DNA of 64,000 bases. It comes from Heterobilharzia americana (taxonomy: Eukaryota; Platyhelminthes; Trematoda; Strigeidida; Schistosomatidae). The translations under genes were made by a program, and so were the position numbers. Shown here piece by piece: positions 1 to 12,962 of this stretch (position 1 is the stretch's first letter; the number at the start of each line of letters is the position of its first letter). The notes beneath the pieces were generated by a model, which was not told where the DNA came from, did no database searches, and saw nothing but the letters and a program-made list of their open reading frames with translations. Where the stretch lies: NCBI GenBank assembly GCA_944470555.2, contig OX104127.1:137968786-138032785 (forward strand). Reading direction: 5' to 3'.

Positions 1-1537
1 TTATCCAGAAAAATGAAACAATATGCAGGCTCCATAGCCTACTCAGCTTGTAATTCATCGAAATTCGAGTATGATCTTCAGTTTTTGGAAGCGCATTAAC
101 GAGTGATTTCACTCCTATGTAGTGAAACACTTTATTATGAGCTAAGCACTTACAACGTGTGATTCAGAGTACTACTTTAGAAATGTATATTACATGCTAA
201 AATGTTATAAAAAGAGTTAGCTATCTTGTCTTCGTGTAACACTACAGAATTAACAATGGTCACTTAATAAAACACCATTTCTTCAAGGAACGTTTATAAG
301 AACTAAGTGAGAGAAAGTCAGTGACTCACAGTACCTAAGTGTAACTTGACTATTTATGAAATAAAATCCTAGTAAATGTAGAAGTTTAAATAAACGTTGG
401 CATGCTCATGTAATTAGTTTCGTATCCCCTCTTTTGAAGAAGATTATGTATACTCTATGGTACATAAAAGGTTCTAATCCGATCATCCAGAAACTGAATG
501 CTTAACAATAATATATTGGATCTTTTAATGGCGTATTAAATTCATCCAACCATTCAGGTGTACAAAATTTGATTTCTGTAAGCTTATCTCAGAGAACATA
601 AAACATTATGCATCAACAGATCCAATTATTGTGACTTCTCGATTTAACCCATGAGTACACTATACTTATAAGTTCAACATGGGATTCCATAGAGATTTAG
701 AGAACTAGTTGTATAGATCTATACCTTTGCTTTAACACCAACAAAAACTCAATGAGCATACATACTTAAACCTTAGCGTAAAATATAACTCATGAACTTA
801 GCTACTTGTGGTGGCCTAATAATTACTGGCAATGAGATGCCTTCAGGGGACATAAACAGTAGCCGATTACAGTTCAGTAGTTAGCATCCTACAAAACGTT
901 TAGTAGAATACTTAAGGCTCAAATCAGCCAGTAACTTACTTCTTTTAAATGTGTTAACTGACCTATATTTTATCACACATTTTATCAATCAAAGACAGAG
1001 GTGACCAGTATCATAGAATGGTTACTGAACTGAACAAATAACTGTATTAAAATGTGAAATAAAAAGAATATCGTACTTACGTAAATATAGTTACAGACTA
1101 CCAGAATTCAGTAATCACTATCAGCATATGAAATGAAGGTGACCATAACGAAAAACGACTATAAACAGAGGAGGAGTAGTATGTTCTCTTCTCTTATAAC
1201 CACTTTAAATGTTAACTTCATAACCTCTGAGTGTCTTAGAAAGTATCTTCCTGCAAAATAGGTGATTGATGTTTTCCATTTCTAAATTATGTATCATACA
1301 GTCCAACCGTCTCCAGTAACATCCAGAGAGATGTTTAAATATGACTTTAAATTAGGCCGTTGAGGCTTCGATAAGTAGGGTCAATTTTTTCCAACCTTTA
1401 TGAGTCATTTCACAATAATAATTAACTAATTAAAAACATACATTCTTTCCTTTATTTTATGCTGTTTTATTAATTGTAATTATTTCATCAATAGAAAATA
1501 TTGTTGCGATCACTTCTTCTCTTTGTTTTTATAACAG
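1..1537. other. intron sequence left of exon 1, no feature seen
   Basis: AT-rich sequence with stops in all frames. I see no exon for IIS1, no RNA gene and no repeat I can name. The pyrimidine-rich end at 1500-1537 is the acceptor tract of exon 1. Confidence 0.7.
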
Positions 1538-1650
1538 ATTACTCAGAATTTATTTTCCTTGGTCTTTTTCTATTTGAAATGATTGTAAAAATTTATGGAC
1601 TAGGTTGTTTAATTTATTTTCGCTCAACATTCAATATTTTTGATTTCGCG
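1538..1650 (+). CDS. Cav2: Cav2 exon 1 in window: domain II S2 and start of S3
   Basis: The exon encodes [20 protein letters not shown] followed by a short loop and the start of S3 (FNIFDFA). This matches IIS2 of Cav2 channels ([11 protein letters not shown] in vertebrates). The acceptor is ttataacag, and the exon enters in phase 1, so its first two bases complete a codon from an exon upstream of the window. It ends in phase 0 at a gtaagt donor. IIS1 is not visible in the first 1.5 kb and must lie further left. Confidence 0.92.
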
Positions 1651-4600
1651 GTAAGTTGAAAAGTCAGTACACTCACATGTAATCTTTTCTATTTGTATCA
1701 TATAAAATAATCACATTATTTTTATCATATAATTCGTAATGAGATCTGAGCAAAAACGGAGAGATAACAAAGTAAATCCCATTTTAATCTGGTATTTACT
1801 ACGGATTGGAATCCAATGGCCAACATATTCCTTCCTCGTGTCAGTTCGTGACATAGCGCAATCTTCATTCAGTGCCATTGTTCAGTATCTGTAATCACCT
1901 CAATTCAGTCTCCCCAAAGATCGTGACTTTTCATAAGAACTTCAGGGTATCATATCTCGAAGCAAGTAATGAATAATTTTTTAAACTGATTTCCCTTGAT
2001 GACGATGCAAATTAAGTAGTGCAGCGCACAGATCAAGGTTTAACTCACATTTAATAGGGAATAACTGATAGGAAACCTGATGGTATCTCATATCATTTTA
2101 AAGTAACTTAAACGCTAACTAAATGAAATCTAACAACTTCCTAAGGCCTTTTTCTTTTGTGTACTGATGATTTCTGTAATGACCTAAATTATCAAATTCT
2201 TCCTTTATCTACGGGGTTACAGTTTAATTATTTAACTGTTATCCTCAACTTTATTCAGTATCACAAGGAAATGGTCAGTGCATGATGTAGTAAAATCCTT
2301 ACCAGGATAATTAAGATACAAATTTGACATGTAACCAACATGGTTACCGAAAACAAATCATTGACAAATAGGGTAGGACAAAACAGAAAAAGTAGAGTGC
2401 AGTAAAGTTGACAAAAATCTCATCAAACTATACCTTGCCTTTAAAAGGGGATGAAATCGCCACAAACGTGAGTCACAACTGAGTATTGCAATAAAAATCA
2501 CTTATCTAGCCACCACGTCAGTCCATATGTATCAAACTAAATCATGTTTGAGATATTCCAAAGTGATAAAATCCCCAAATTTTGTTACTTTCAACAATGT
2601 TTACCAATTCACATATACGTAAGAAAGCATGCGTATATCAAACGAAACGCTCTTGTCCCCAATATCGAACATATTACAAAAAATTTGAGCATTAAGGGTT
2701 GTCAGTGTTCCAGTACTTCAATTGCTCTACATTTGCTTGATAAGGGCATAAAGTTGACTTATCAAAGTCGTTAAGAGTGACCAATAAAAAACGAAACTCA
2801 CTATTTAACTGTTAGCTTATCTATGTTTTCAGGAAGTTACTGTCATCAATCTCGCTTTACCTCAGCAATTTTCATCTCCTAAACTTGCTACTACAAGATC
2901 TCATGCCCCATCATTTCTCTTTTCACTTCATTTTTTCACCTATTTCAAAACCTACTCTCACTCACTCACTCACTTGTATTCATCTCCCTTCTCAATATAA
3001 TTAAAGCCTACTGACCTCTCACTAAGCTAACTGTCACATCGTTTTTACCAATTCTAGAATGACATTGAACGTACGCAACGCCCCTCCCCTCCCCACCTAT
3101 TTATATGTACATACTTGCTTGCATTACTGTTTTTCTATCTCCTCTCGAACGCTCCTTCTATCACCATAAGTAGTTAACCATTGAGTAGTCTTAACAGCTT
3201 CATCAATGTCAGTCAACCTGAATCTTTGTTAACTACTATCGCAATTGTTAGTCCTCTTGCCTGGATTATCGCGATTCTTATAAGACTTTGCCGATTTATT
3301 AAAGTGCTTTGTGTTACTCATCATAAAGATTCTATAGGTTGTAAAGCAGCTGAGGAGAGTCTAAGAAATATTATTAATATTATTTGTCCCTTGGATTCCC
3401 AGTGGAATATAGGGTTTCAGTAGCACGTCACCATTTCACTCTCTTGTCTGCACTCTTTTCAACCTGGCTTCACGACTGCCACAAGCCTTCATTTCTTCCT
3501 CACACCATCTCCTCCATATCACCCTCGCCTCGGACACCCAACTCGTCGTTCCCTCTTTGGAATCCACTCGACGGCCTGTCGCATGGTGTCACCGAATTGT
3601 TTTCTCAGTGTATGACCATCTCAATCTCCATCTCCACTTTCTTCTGTACATTTGTTTGGCGATAGTTTCTTGCCTCGTTGGTTTGTAGGCAGGCCACAGA
3701 TTTTGTTGCTTATTCTTATTATTCTGGCCATCTATCTGATGCTCTGTATTGAGTTAGCGTAGACGGTAGCTGTTGATGAATATCTGTAGTTTGTTGGAAA
3801 TGCTTTTCGTAACCCACTAATCTCTTAACCATATAGAAGCCCTGACTTGACATTAGCATGCTAATTCTGCTACCATTGTTCTTTTCGCTTTATTGAATTT
3901 TTTGAGTGGGAAGAATTGTATGAAATATGCCTCTTTTGGACGGTGGATAAGATTCGCAGCTCAGGGTAAAGTTGAAGGTTGTTTGGTGTTCTCTAAGCTT
4001 TGTTACTCATTTGCGCCAGACATGGTGATATCCTTAACAATAAGCTCATAAAGATTCAATAAATAAGTGAGTGACTGAATGAATAAAGCCAGTACTGAAA
4101 ATATAACCAAGCCCGGTGATGAAATTTCCACCACAAAATTAAAAAGCTTACAGAACGACAAATCAACATCTAACATTGAATTTATTTACTGAGAGAAAAT
4201 GTCGCGATAAAAGGTAAACCGTTCAGCAATGACGTGAAGTGCAAATTAGTGGACAGTTGATGAATATCTGTATTTTGTTGGAAATGCTTTTCGTAACGCA
4301 CTAATCTCTGAACCATGTTGAAGCACTGACTTGAATTCGGATCTTCCTCGTAATGCTGAACAGGGTGAAGTTGATCTCGACACTGATTTCAGGTGAATGA
4401 AAGCCTGTCTTCTTTTTCAATCCTCTCTTTGACATGCTTATCTGTGCCGCCACCTGCAGTCGATACGATGCGAATTTTTGTCATGCAAGAACCGTATATG
4501 ACCCTGAAAGTGTGTATCAAGCCAAACTGATGAAAATAAAAGCCAGGTAGCAGTCTAAAATTATTTTATGAGGAAAGATTACAATTTTCTCTTAAAACCT

Positions 4601-6214
4601 AGTTATCAAGTGGTAAAAAATTGTTACCACGAAATTTATTCCAAGCTTAAGCTCTTACCTACTTCATAAAAAAGAATGTACTATATACCGTGTGAGTAAA
4701 AGCTTAGTTTTATCTTGCTCATTTCAGTCAGTGAAGTGTTTAAGTATCTTGATAGATCGCTTAAATTGGAACAAAATGATGTTATATCCTAAATACTAAC
4801 CCCATCCAAAAGAACCTAATACCTGTTTTGTAGAAGACTGACTTTTTATTGAATACTAGAAATGTATTGGTGTGTTGTCTTCTTTGTCTTGAGAATAATT
4901 ATCTTTCATACTTAATTTTGTCAATTATCAACAGGTTGTTTTTGCTAGTCTGTTCGAAATAGTTTGGCAAATTTTCTATCCATCAGATTCATTTGGATTC
5001 TCTGCTTTACGGAGTATTCGTCTACTGAGAATATTTAAAATTACAAGGTATGTATATTTTTTGATAATTTCATGCAAATTTTCACTTAACTAATGAATAT
5101 TGATATGTTGTAATTTAACGTAAAAACGGTCATTATACTTTCATCTTGCAAATAAGGAAAATTAAAACCATTTAATAAAAGGATTTCTTGCAACGTCAGT
5201 GACTGCTTAGATTGAAATCTGTATCAAAGAGAATGACATGAGAATCTAAAGAGCATGGAATTTCAATATTTTACTGTTCTAGAAGCAACATTTAAGTGTA
5301 CCAGAAAACAACCTTTACAATAAAAACCCCTTTCTTTGAAAATAGAGATTCCCAAGTTTGAACTAAATATTTGTTAACCTTCCTCACTTAATTTGTAGTG
5401 TGACTCAGTTAGTGAAAATCAAAACTTTATCACTATGCTTGATGCATGTTGTGTCTACCTAAAATTAATCGCGTAGACATCTAAGAAAGTTCACACTTGA
5501 AATAATGTCAAACTTTCTTTGATTTTTTATTGTACTACGAATGAAGTTGAGCTGTGAAGAGCAACAATAAACCAGTGATTAGTCTAAGAATACTGAATCA
5601 TTCCTTTCTTTGGTCCGTATACACTTAATTTTGTGCAGTTTGCTCTTGGCTAGAACTACTACTTGACTGGTTTGATTCGTGCTCGAAGTCTAACATACTG
5701 AACGCGGTTAATAGATTCACATAACTTAGAATTTCTTGTTCTTAACCACACAAAACGTTTTCTAACACTGGAAAATTGGTTACCCACTAAATAATGGCTG
5801 TTAATTTAAACGTAGTTCATACTAATCTATCTGTTGTTCTATTACTGCTTTTTTCATCGATGCACTGTTAAATTCAGTGCTTCAAATTAATTTCGAATGC
5901 ATTAAAGCAATTCAATAATATATTTTCAAGGTGTATGCAAGAACAACGAAGAATCAGCATTCTCAGCGTTTCAACCTGTAGATATGTTTTTCTTCAAAAT
6001 GTAAACTCATTCAAGTACATCTGCATTCTGAAAGATCGTATTACCTTTTAACAGGTTCATATCATCTCACTACCTTAAGGTGATGCCTTGATTCAATTCC
6101 GAAACACCTCAACAGCTCTCATCCATCAGTTCATTTTACATATGAAAGTGAAATCAGTGATTCGACATATTTTCTTGATGTGTTAATCACAAGAAAACAA
6201 GATGGCTGTGCAGT

Positions 6215-6279
<65 letters not shown>

Positions 6280-9200
6280 GGAAAACCAACGTTTAAGGTA
6301 CAGTAAACACACTTTCTCATTTTCGTCGTGATGGCTTACAAACGTAATATAATCAAGGGTCTATCACTCAGAGTAACATCGATTTGTTTCAAGGATCGTG
6401 GGGAAGAAAACCTAACGTGTATCCGTGATGTTCTGAGTGAAAACGGATAGACAGATAAGTTAATCAGAGCTAGCATGGCTTACAGTAATCCCGAACAGGA
6501 AGTGGTGATAGTGGAGAATAAGCTTTCGTTTCTGTAATTAAATTTCAAAGAGAGACTCTCCAAGTGACATCCAATCACAAGGTGTAGTCAAAAAAAGTTG
6601 CATGCAGGTCATCTTTGTATATCTTCTTCAGTATCCCACCAATCCTCAACCCGACATTAAATCATAGCCTAATTAATCTTAGCCTTTCATTCTGCATTTA
6701 TCAGTTTAGCTATTTGTTTTTAACAAGTTACACAGGGCGTGCAATTAGGCCGGTGCATTTCCGTATATTAGTGAATTTACCAACTTGGCTTAGAAAAGGT
6801 AAAGTGAAAGTAGTGAAAAGTTCAAACCTAACACATCTAGTAAACACAAGGCACCACACAGAGATGCTAATAAAGCTTGAAACGTCATACATCGTGTGTC
6901 AAAAGTAATACGAAGTGTAAATCTCCAACCCCTAATCAAAATACCTGAGGCTGTAGCAATAAGACTGGTTAAACCTGAAGTTTGCGTTCAGAAAGAATAT
7001 GTTCGAAAGTGATTCTTCCTCTGAAGGCCACCCTTGTCTTCTTTATTGGTTGTCTTTTCATTTGCCATCTATCACATCATTCAGTTATGTGTATGTTATC
7101 TTCGTAGTGACAACTTAACAAAGGGAGGTCGCTTTCTGTATAGTCATTATTCTCACTGCATTTTGATGATGTACTTGTTCCTAACTTGGTTTGTTTTTAC
7201 GCTGTACAAATGCGTTCCATAACTGTAGAAGCTGATGCGAATTTATTGAAAAGAATATTTTTCGTTCAGATTGTTGCTTTTCATCAATGTTATGTAAATC
7301 TTTGAATGTCAGAAATCATACCAAATTGTGTCTCAACAACATTTTATGTTTATGCACTCAACACTGAATGATGGCGGTCGACTCTTCAAGTCAAATCAGT
7401 TATGGTAGACTTGATTGCCTAGTCTAGTGGTTGATACTGAAGTAACTAGACAACTGATTTGTATCTACACTACTAGTATCAGTGCTTTATGTCAGGAGTT
7501 AATTTGTTCAATGTATCAAGGTTCAAAGTTGGAGACATCTGTTTGTTAATCATATGTTAATGGCTTTTCGCAGTGTAGACCACTTACACTTGTATGTTCA
7601 TCGTTAGAAATCTTTTGTAAACCCTAAGCTACACAAAGAAAAAATTCCAATTGTTTATTTAACTCTAGATAAACTTTGGCAACTCACCTCAACCTTATGT
7701 TACGCTTTTGTTGGCCTCACTTTAATGTCAGGTTACCTATGATAAGTGTATAAAATTTGTTATGCCGAAAGACTAAAATAATGATTTCTTGCCCAGCGGG
7801 TTTTTCTAGAACTAAGCAAAACAGTTAAAACTTGCTATGTATATATATAAATATATGAGTTGAGAAAATTGTCGCTCCCTTCTCCTTTTTTTATAGGCTT
7901 TCGCAAAGTTTATTCGCTTAGATAATCTGAATTTAATTTATGTATACGCCAGTTAACATTAGACACTAAAAGTGGTTGTCGGAAATCACTTTAATGTTCT
8001 TTGCGAAAACATAGGGTCACAAGGACATCTACTTTATTTTCGTTTAAAAACTTTTGTAAATGTATTTCAGGAGAGAAGAAAACTCGGATGTTTATTAAAG
8101 TTTCAAAGAAAAAGTCAATCATTTTTTCAGAATGAAATTTGTTTTCCTGATATGCGTGAATAAAATAAATATTTAGGCTCTATAGAAAGAATCATATGGT
8201 GGAAAATACCTAGTATTACTTTGCTACATAACCGTGTTAGCTTAGACTTCCTGAATGGTGTTAAATAGTTGAGTGTGATAAGCAAGAAACTGTTAGTCAA
8301 AGTTTCCTGCTTGCCAGGTTTCGTCACCAAAGCACATCTACAACTTCAAGGGGACTGAAACCCTATCGGAGATTAAAAACCATGTCACCCAAATATACAT
8401 TAAGAAACCTAAGCATTAAACTATTTGGGCAGTGAATAACTTCCTTAAAGAATGGATTACATACACTGATTGGTCCCCGAAGAGTAACCAGTTTCATTTT
8501 GTCCAGTCCTGAGTTCTGACCGAATTATATGGATTATTGTGCAGTGCGGTCACCATGCTAGGAGACCTATTATTGCGGCTATTAATCACTCATTTTTTCA
8601 GCAGTAAACCTTGTCAGTTATTGATAGGTATATCGGTGGTCTTGGCTAGGTAGTTTTCAATAAAAACCAAATTAACACAGTAGCGCGTCAGTTTAAAGGA
8701 CAATTTAATCATACGAGATATTAATGCTGATCACAAAATTGGTATATAATTTGTAAAGTGATCGTCTACTTAATTTCTTAGAAATCGAACCCTACTATGT
8801 GACCAGATTTAATAATTCCAACATTTTGGCTTAGCATATTACGTCACATCACCTACGATTTCGTTCTCCAGTGAATGAAGGACCCATCTCATAACCAGAT
8901 ACCTCTGAAATCATGGGTGAAATCTCCATAATGCCGTGAATGATTTTCAGTAAACCATATAGTATGGTAGTATAATCATTAATTTCCTTTGTCCTTGATC
9001 TTTGATATTTCTCAACCTCCAATGCGAGATAAATCACTGTACACTGAGTGAAAGATGACAAATACCAAGAACTATTTGCCCACACCTTTATAGCTTCTTT
9101 TTTGATAATTTACACTAAGGGTTTGAGCGTACTTTAGTTGTTCGTGTGCACATTCGTACAAAACTTATCTAGAGCCTGTCATGGGCTGGAAGCTTCTTGG

Positions 9201-12200
9201 CAGTAGCTTCAAGAACAGTCACTCCACTATCAGAAAATGATTATTTATTTTACTGTCACTGATCTTGCTTCTGTGTACGCACTATGATTTTACTCAGAAA
9301 CAATTCACGGTTATCTGTAGCTAGTAACTTCAATTACCAACTATTGTCTAGTGCTACGGATGATGATGTTAAGACTATCTCTTCAAGCGTATTTTGGCTT
9401 TTATAAACCTGAATGTTTTACTTACCTATCAGACATAAAGTAAGAATTGTCGAGTTAAACCCTTATACACCCCTATACACTTTAAAGTCATGACTTAGTT
9501 ACTTCCAGCTGTATGATACGGCTGAAAGATGAAATGATATTTGGCAAAAGATGACGAACAGTCATCTTAGAAATGATATCACTTACAGCTGTGGGTTACG
9601 AAACACCTGTGTAAATGTGGGTCTTTTGTTCCTACCCAGGCGAGAATTTATTGCCTCATTTTTACTGTATGGCTTTCCTTCAGAGGCGGACAATCTTCCA
9701 TGTGTAAAAATGAATGTTCAGCAAAGCCATCAAACTAATTCACGATGAATGCACATATAAATGAACTCTGATAAAAAGAGGGGAGTTTGATGAGCAGCAT
9801 GTTTAATATGCATTTAAGTGTTACTGACTGATACAAAGCTTACACATCATTGTGAAAGATAAAAAGTTTAGGAGCTAGAGAGTTTTTCACTTACGCAGCC
9901 CAAATCCTTTCCCCAGCCTTTTCTAAGATTTTTGGATATTCTGTCTAAGATATAAAAATTCCTATCTTATTTTCTCCTTATTTTATACAGTTTTGAAGAA
10001 ATCTTTGAAAAAACTTCTTATAGGACAGATACTTTTACAGAAATTCCATATTTTCTTCCAGTTTATGTAGTAAGCATACATTTCTTGTTGGATTAAATTA
10101 GGTTCTGGGAAACCTGCGTTTTCAGCCTGCTAGAACCGTTGAATGCTTTCAAGTAGTAATGTTCACCCCTATGCATTGTCATACAATTTGTCCTTCTAAT
10201 ACCTCATATCAGCTGGGTGCAAGTTTCATCTAAGAATACCGTGAATCCCTTCAATATATCCAAAGTCCCCAAACGAGGAGCGAAATGTAGTGTATTCTAC
10301 AACCTATGAAGAGGAAATTCATCACAGATGGATGTAAGGATCTTCATTAATAGTACCACAGGTTAACTGTTGGCTGTCATTCTTATTTCTCTTCTCTATA
10401 TCGTACATAAACAGTTAGGGTGACCCGACTGTGAAGTTGCAAATATTGTTCCTCACAATAGAGTAGAAGTCTTTCGGAAATTGTCTAGAACGGCATAGGT
10501 GACTGGAGTTTGGCTGTAACGCTTGTTAAACTTTAACAGCATAATAATCAGAATCATTTCGCACTCATAGCTCACAAAGGTAATTAACCATAGAGTTATT
10601 TTCATATATGCTATTGATACATCTTTTTTGTCTTTCAGTTACAAGTATACGTTAAAAGTTACAGTACTTTGCTGACTTACTTTAAGTTACTGATATTACT
10701 CTGATCTCTAGGCAATGAATAAGTAAAACCAGATATTTTAAAAAGCCTTCTTAGCTGATGGTTACATTTGTGGGAACTTTTTAAATAGTATACAAGTCCC
10801 AGACTGATAGATGTCAATACAATGTTTCACCAAAGATCTGTCCTTTTGATAGTATTGATAGACAGTGACTAACACTGAGGTCCCGGGTGCACATTTCATC
10901 CTATTTTGGACTCATAAGTTAGATGCACCAGTCTTCAAGTGAGTGACATTCTTCTTACTAAAACTCGAACCGATAGTCACCTGCTTCAAAATTCACAGTG
11001 TTATCCACTAGGCCACCTAAATTACGATCAGTGTCAAGGCATTCACATACAAGCCCATCAGCTAATACAGACCGATCAATTCTTACTAGTCAACGATGTG
11101 AAAGTAAAGGCAATAACATAATATCTATCCTTATGCTGAATAATTTAAGAGATCATAGTTTTTTAAAAACTTTGCTAGTACTTAAATTAATGACGTTTGC
11201 ATTATTAATTACCTACCTACTGCATAAGCTATTTTACAGGAAAAATGCTGTTATATTGATCACAGAGTACTTTTCAGCAATCTTATTATCTTATTTAGAA
11301 TTTTTTTTATAAGTAATACTGGAAATTGGTTTATTACGAGCAACACTTACGATATAGGAATTGGTCAGCAGTAAGTAACCTTGATAGTTGTCCAGACCCT
11401 AGAGATTATAGTTCGTAGAAGACTACCAATCAATTTTTTCTAGATGATCACACAGAGAAGTGGTGCGATACCTTGATAAACTGTATTTTCATGTTGGAAT
11501 AGGGAAGTCAAATGACATACATCTGGTTGAAATCATATGCAAAAGAATCAGACTCAGTGAAGTGAAGGTAACTCCAAACTGATGTACTTGAAGTAAAACT
11601 GAGCTCATCTCCTTATTTCCACTGCCTTCTAGTATGAATAAAATCCACCTGATAAATCATCTATATTTTTAATAATTAATTTCTAGTAAACATCGAAATT
11701 ACCTTTTTATAAAACCAAATATAAGATTATTTAAAACTTGATACGTCATTTAATTTCTAACAGAGGAATTCAAACTTTATATTCTGTAATGTATTTGCTC
11801 TGGTGAAATCACTCAGTTTTACAGCATATGAACGGATATTTCTACTGTATATTAGTTAGTTATCTTGAAATACTCTCTTTATGCGTATATTCGTTTATCT
11901 GCCTTCAAAATTTAGATACTGGGCATCATTACGCAATCTGGTCTTATCCCTATTAAATGCTATGCGAAGTATACTCAGTCTTCTGTTTCTACTTTTCCTA
12001 TTCATGTTAATATTTGCATTACTTGGAATGCAGTTGTTTGGTGGAGAGTAAGTTTATCATAATTAATCTTTGTGAAGTTTATTTCTCACTTCGTGGTTGA
12101 TCAGTTGTATATGAATCATCCTATTTTAGGTCTATAAACATCAGTAAAACAGATTGAAGTGGTCTGTAAAATTTGGCTCTGTGAGCAGAATTTGTCTGGG

Positions 12201-12923
12201 TGCGTCGCTGATAAGCCCAGTCCTAAAAGAGAGGCATGGCCATCTGGTGTTTGGAACACTTCTAATTGAGAGGTGAATTCTGCAGAACAGCCTGCGCGGT
12301 TTCTAACTACTCAAATTGTTTAGCAGTATATTTCGTTATCAACACTAACATCCTAAAATTTATCTCTACGCAGGTACCAAATTCCCTAGGCACTGGTTTG
12401 ATGATGACAGGAACTGCATTTTTATCCTTGCAACACTTTTGTAATCTATTAAAGACATCTCAGAAAATATCAGGGAGCTATATGAGTCTACTTTCTATCA
12501 AACAACATAATCCCTTTTATTTAACTGTTTTGAAATAGATTAAAACCTGAGATACCTAGAGAAGGACTTCAAAGTTCTCTACTGAGTAGCATATTATTAC
12601 AGTATACATTGATATTGCCCATGTACATACAAGAAACTCTAAATCCCCAAAGCCTTTCACGACCAATCATTTTTTTTTCGAATTTTTCGGAAAAAGCTTG
12701 TCATCTTACGTGTTAATATTTGAATGGTTGAAGGGGCGAATTCGACTGGATATGTTCTTCTGGAATGGTCTAGAAATAGTCGAGGCCATCGCATATATAT
12801 AAACCGTTGTATTTCGTACATAGTTTGACGTTTCAATACACTTGTTTTCTTACCGCTTTTTCTAATTACTGAACTACATTGTGACCATCAAAGGTGGAAT
12901 TTGAAGGTTATTGTTCGTGTGTG

Positions 12924-12962
<39 letters not shown>

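Larger units (their letters stand above)
1651..4934 (+). other. intron 1
   Basis: 3.3 kb. Holds a possible PLE remnant near 2.6 kb and RTE pieces at 3.37-4.49 kb, listed separately. The stretches 1651-2590 and 4486-4934 hold nothing I can name. 2880-3170 is pyrimidine-rich with CTCA/CACT runs but has no clear repeat unit. Confidence 0.75.
5048..11915 (+). other. intron 2
   Basis: 6.9 kb. Contains an AT microsatellite (6.2 kb), a PLE end (6.6-7.3 kb), a piece of an unnamed repeat (8.48 kb) and a hammerhead SINE (10.9 kb), listed separately. The stretches 5048-6217, 7261-8478, 8581-10874 and 11061-11915 show nothing I can identify. Open frames there are short and lack recognisable motifs. Confidence 0.75.

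Noticed and set aside
3384..3665. Plus-strand open frame similar to one at 19928-20197
   Set aside because: Both are antisense shadows of the RTE C-terminal region; their similarity reflects the shared element, not a gene family.
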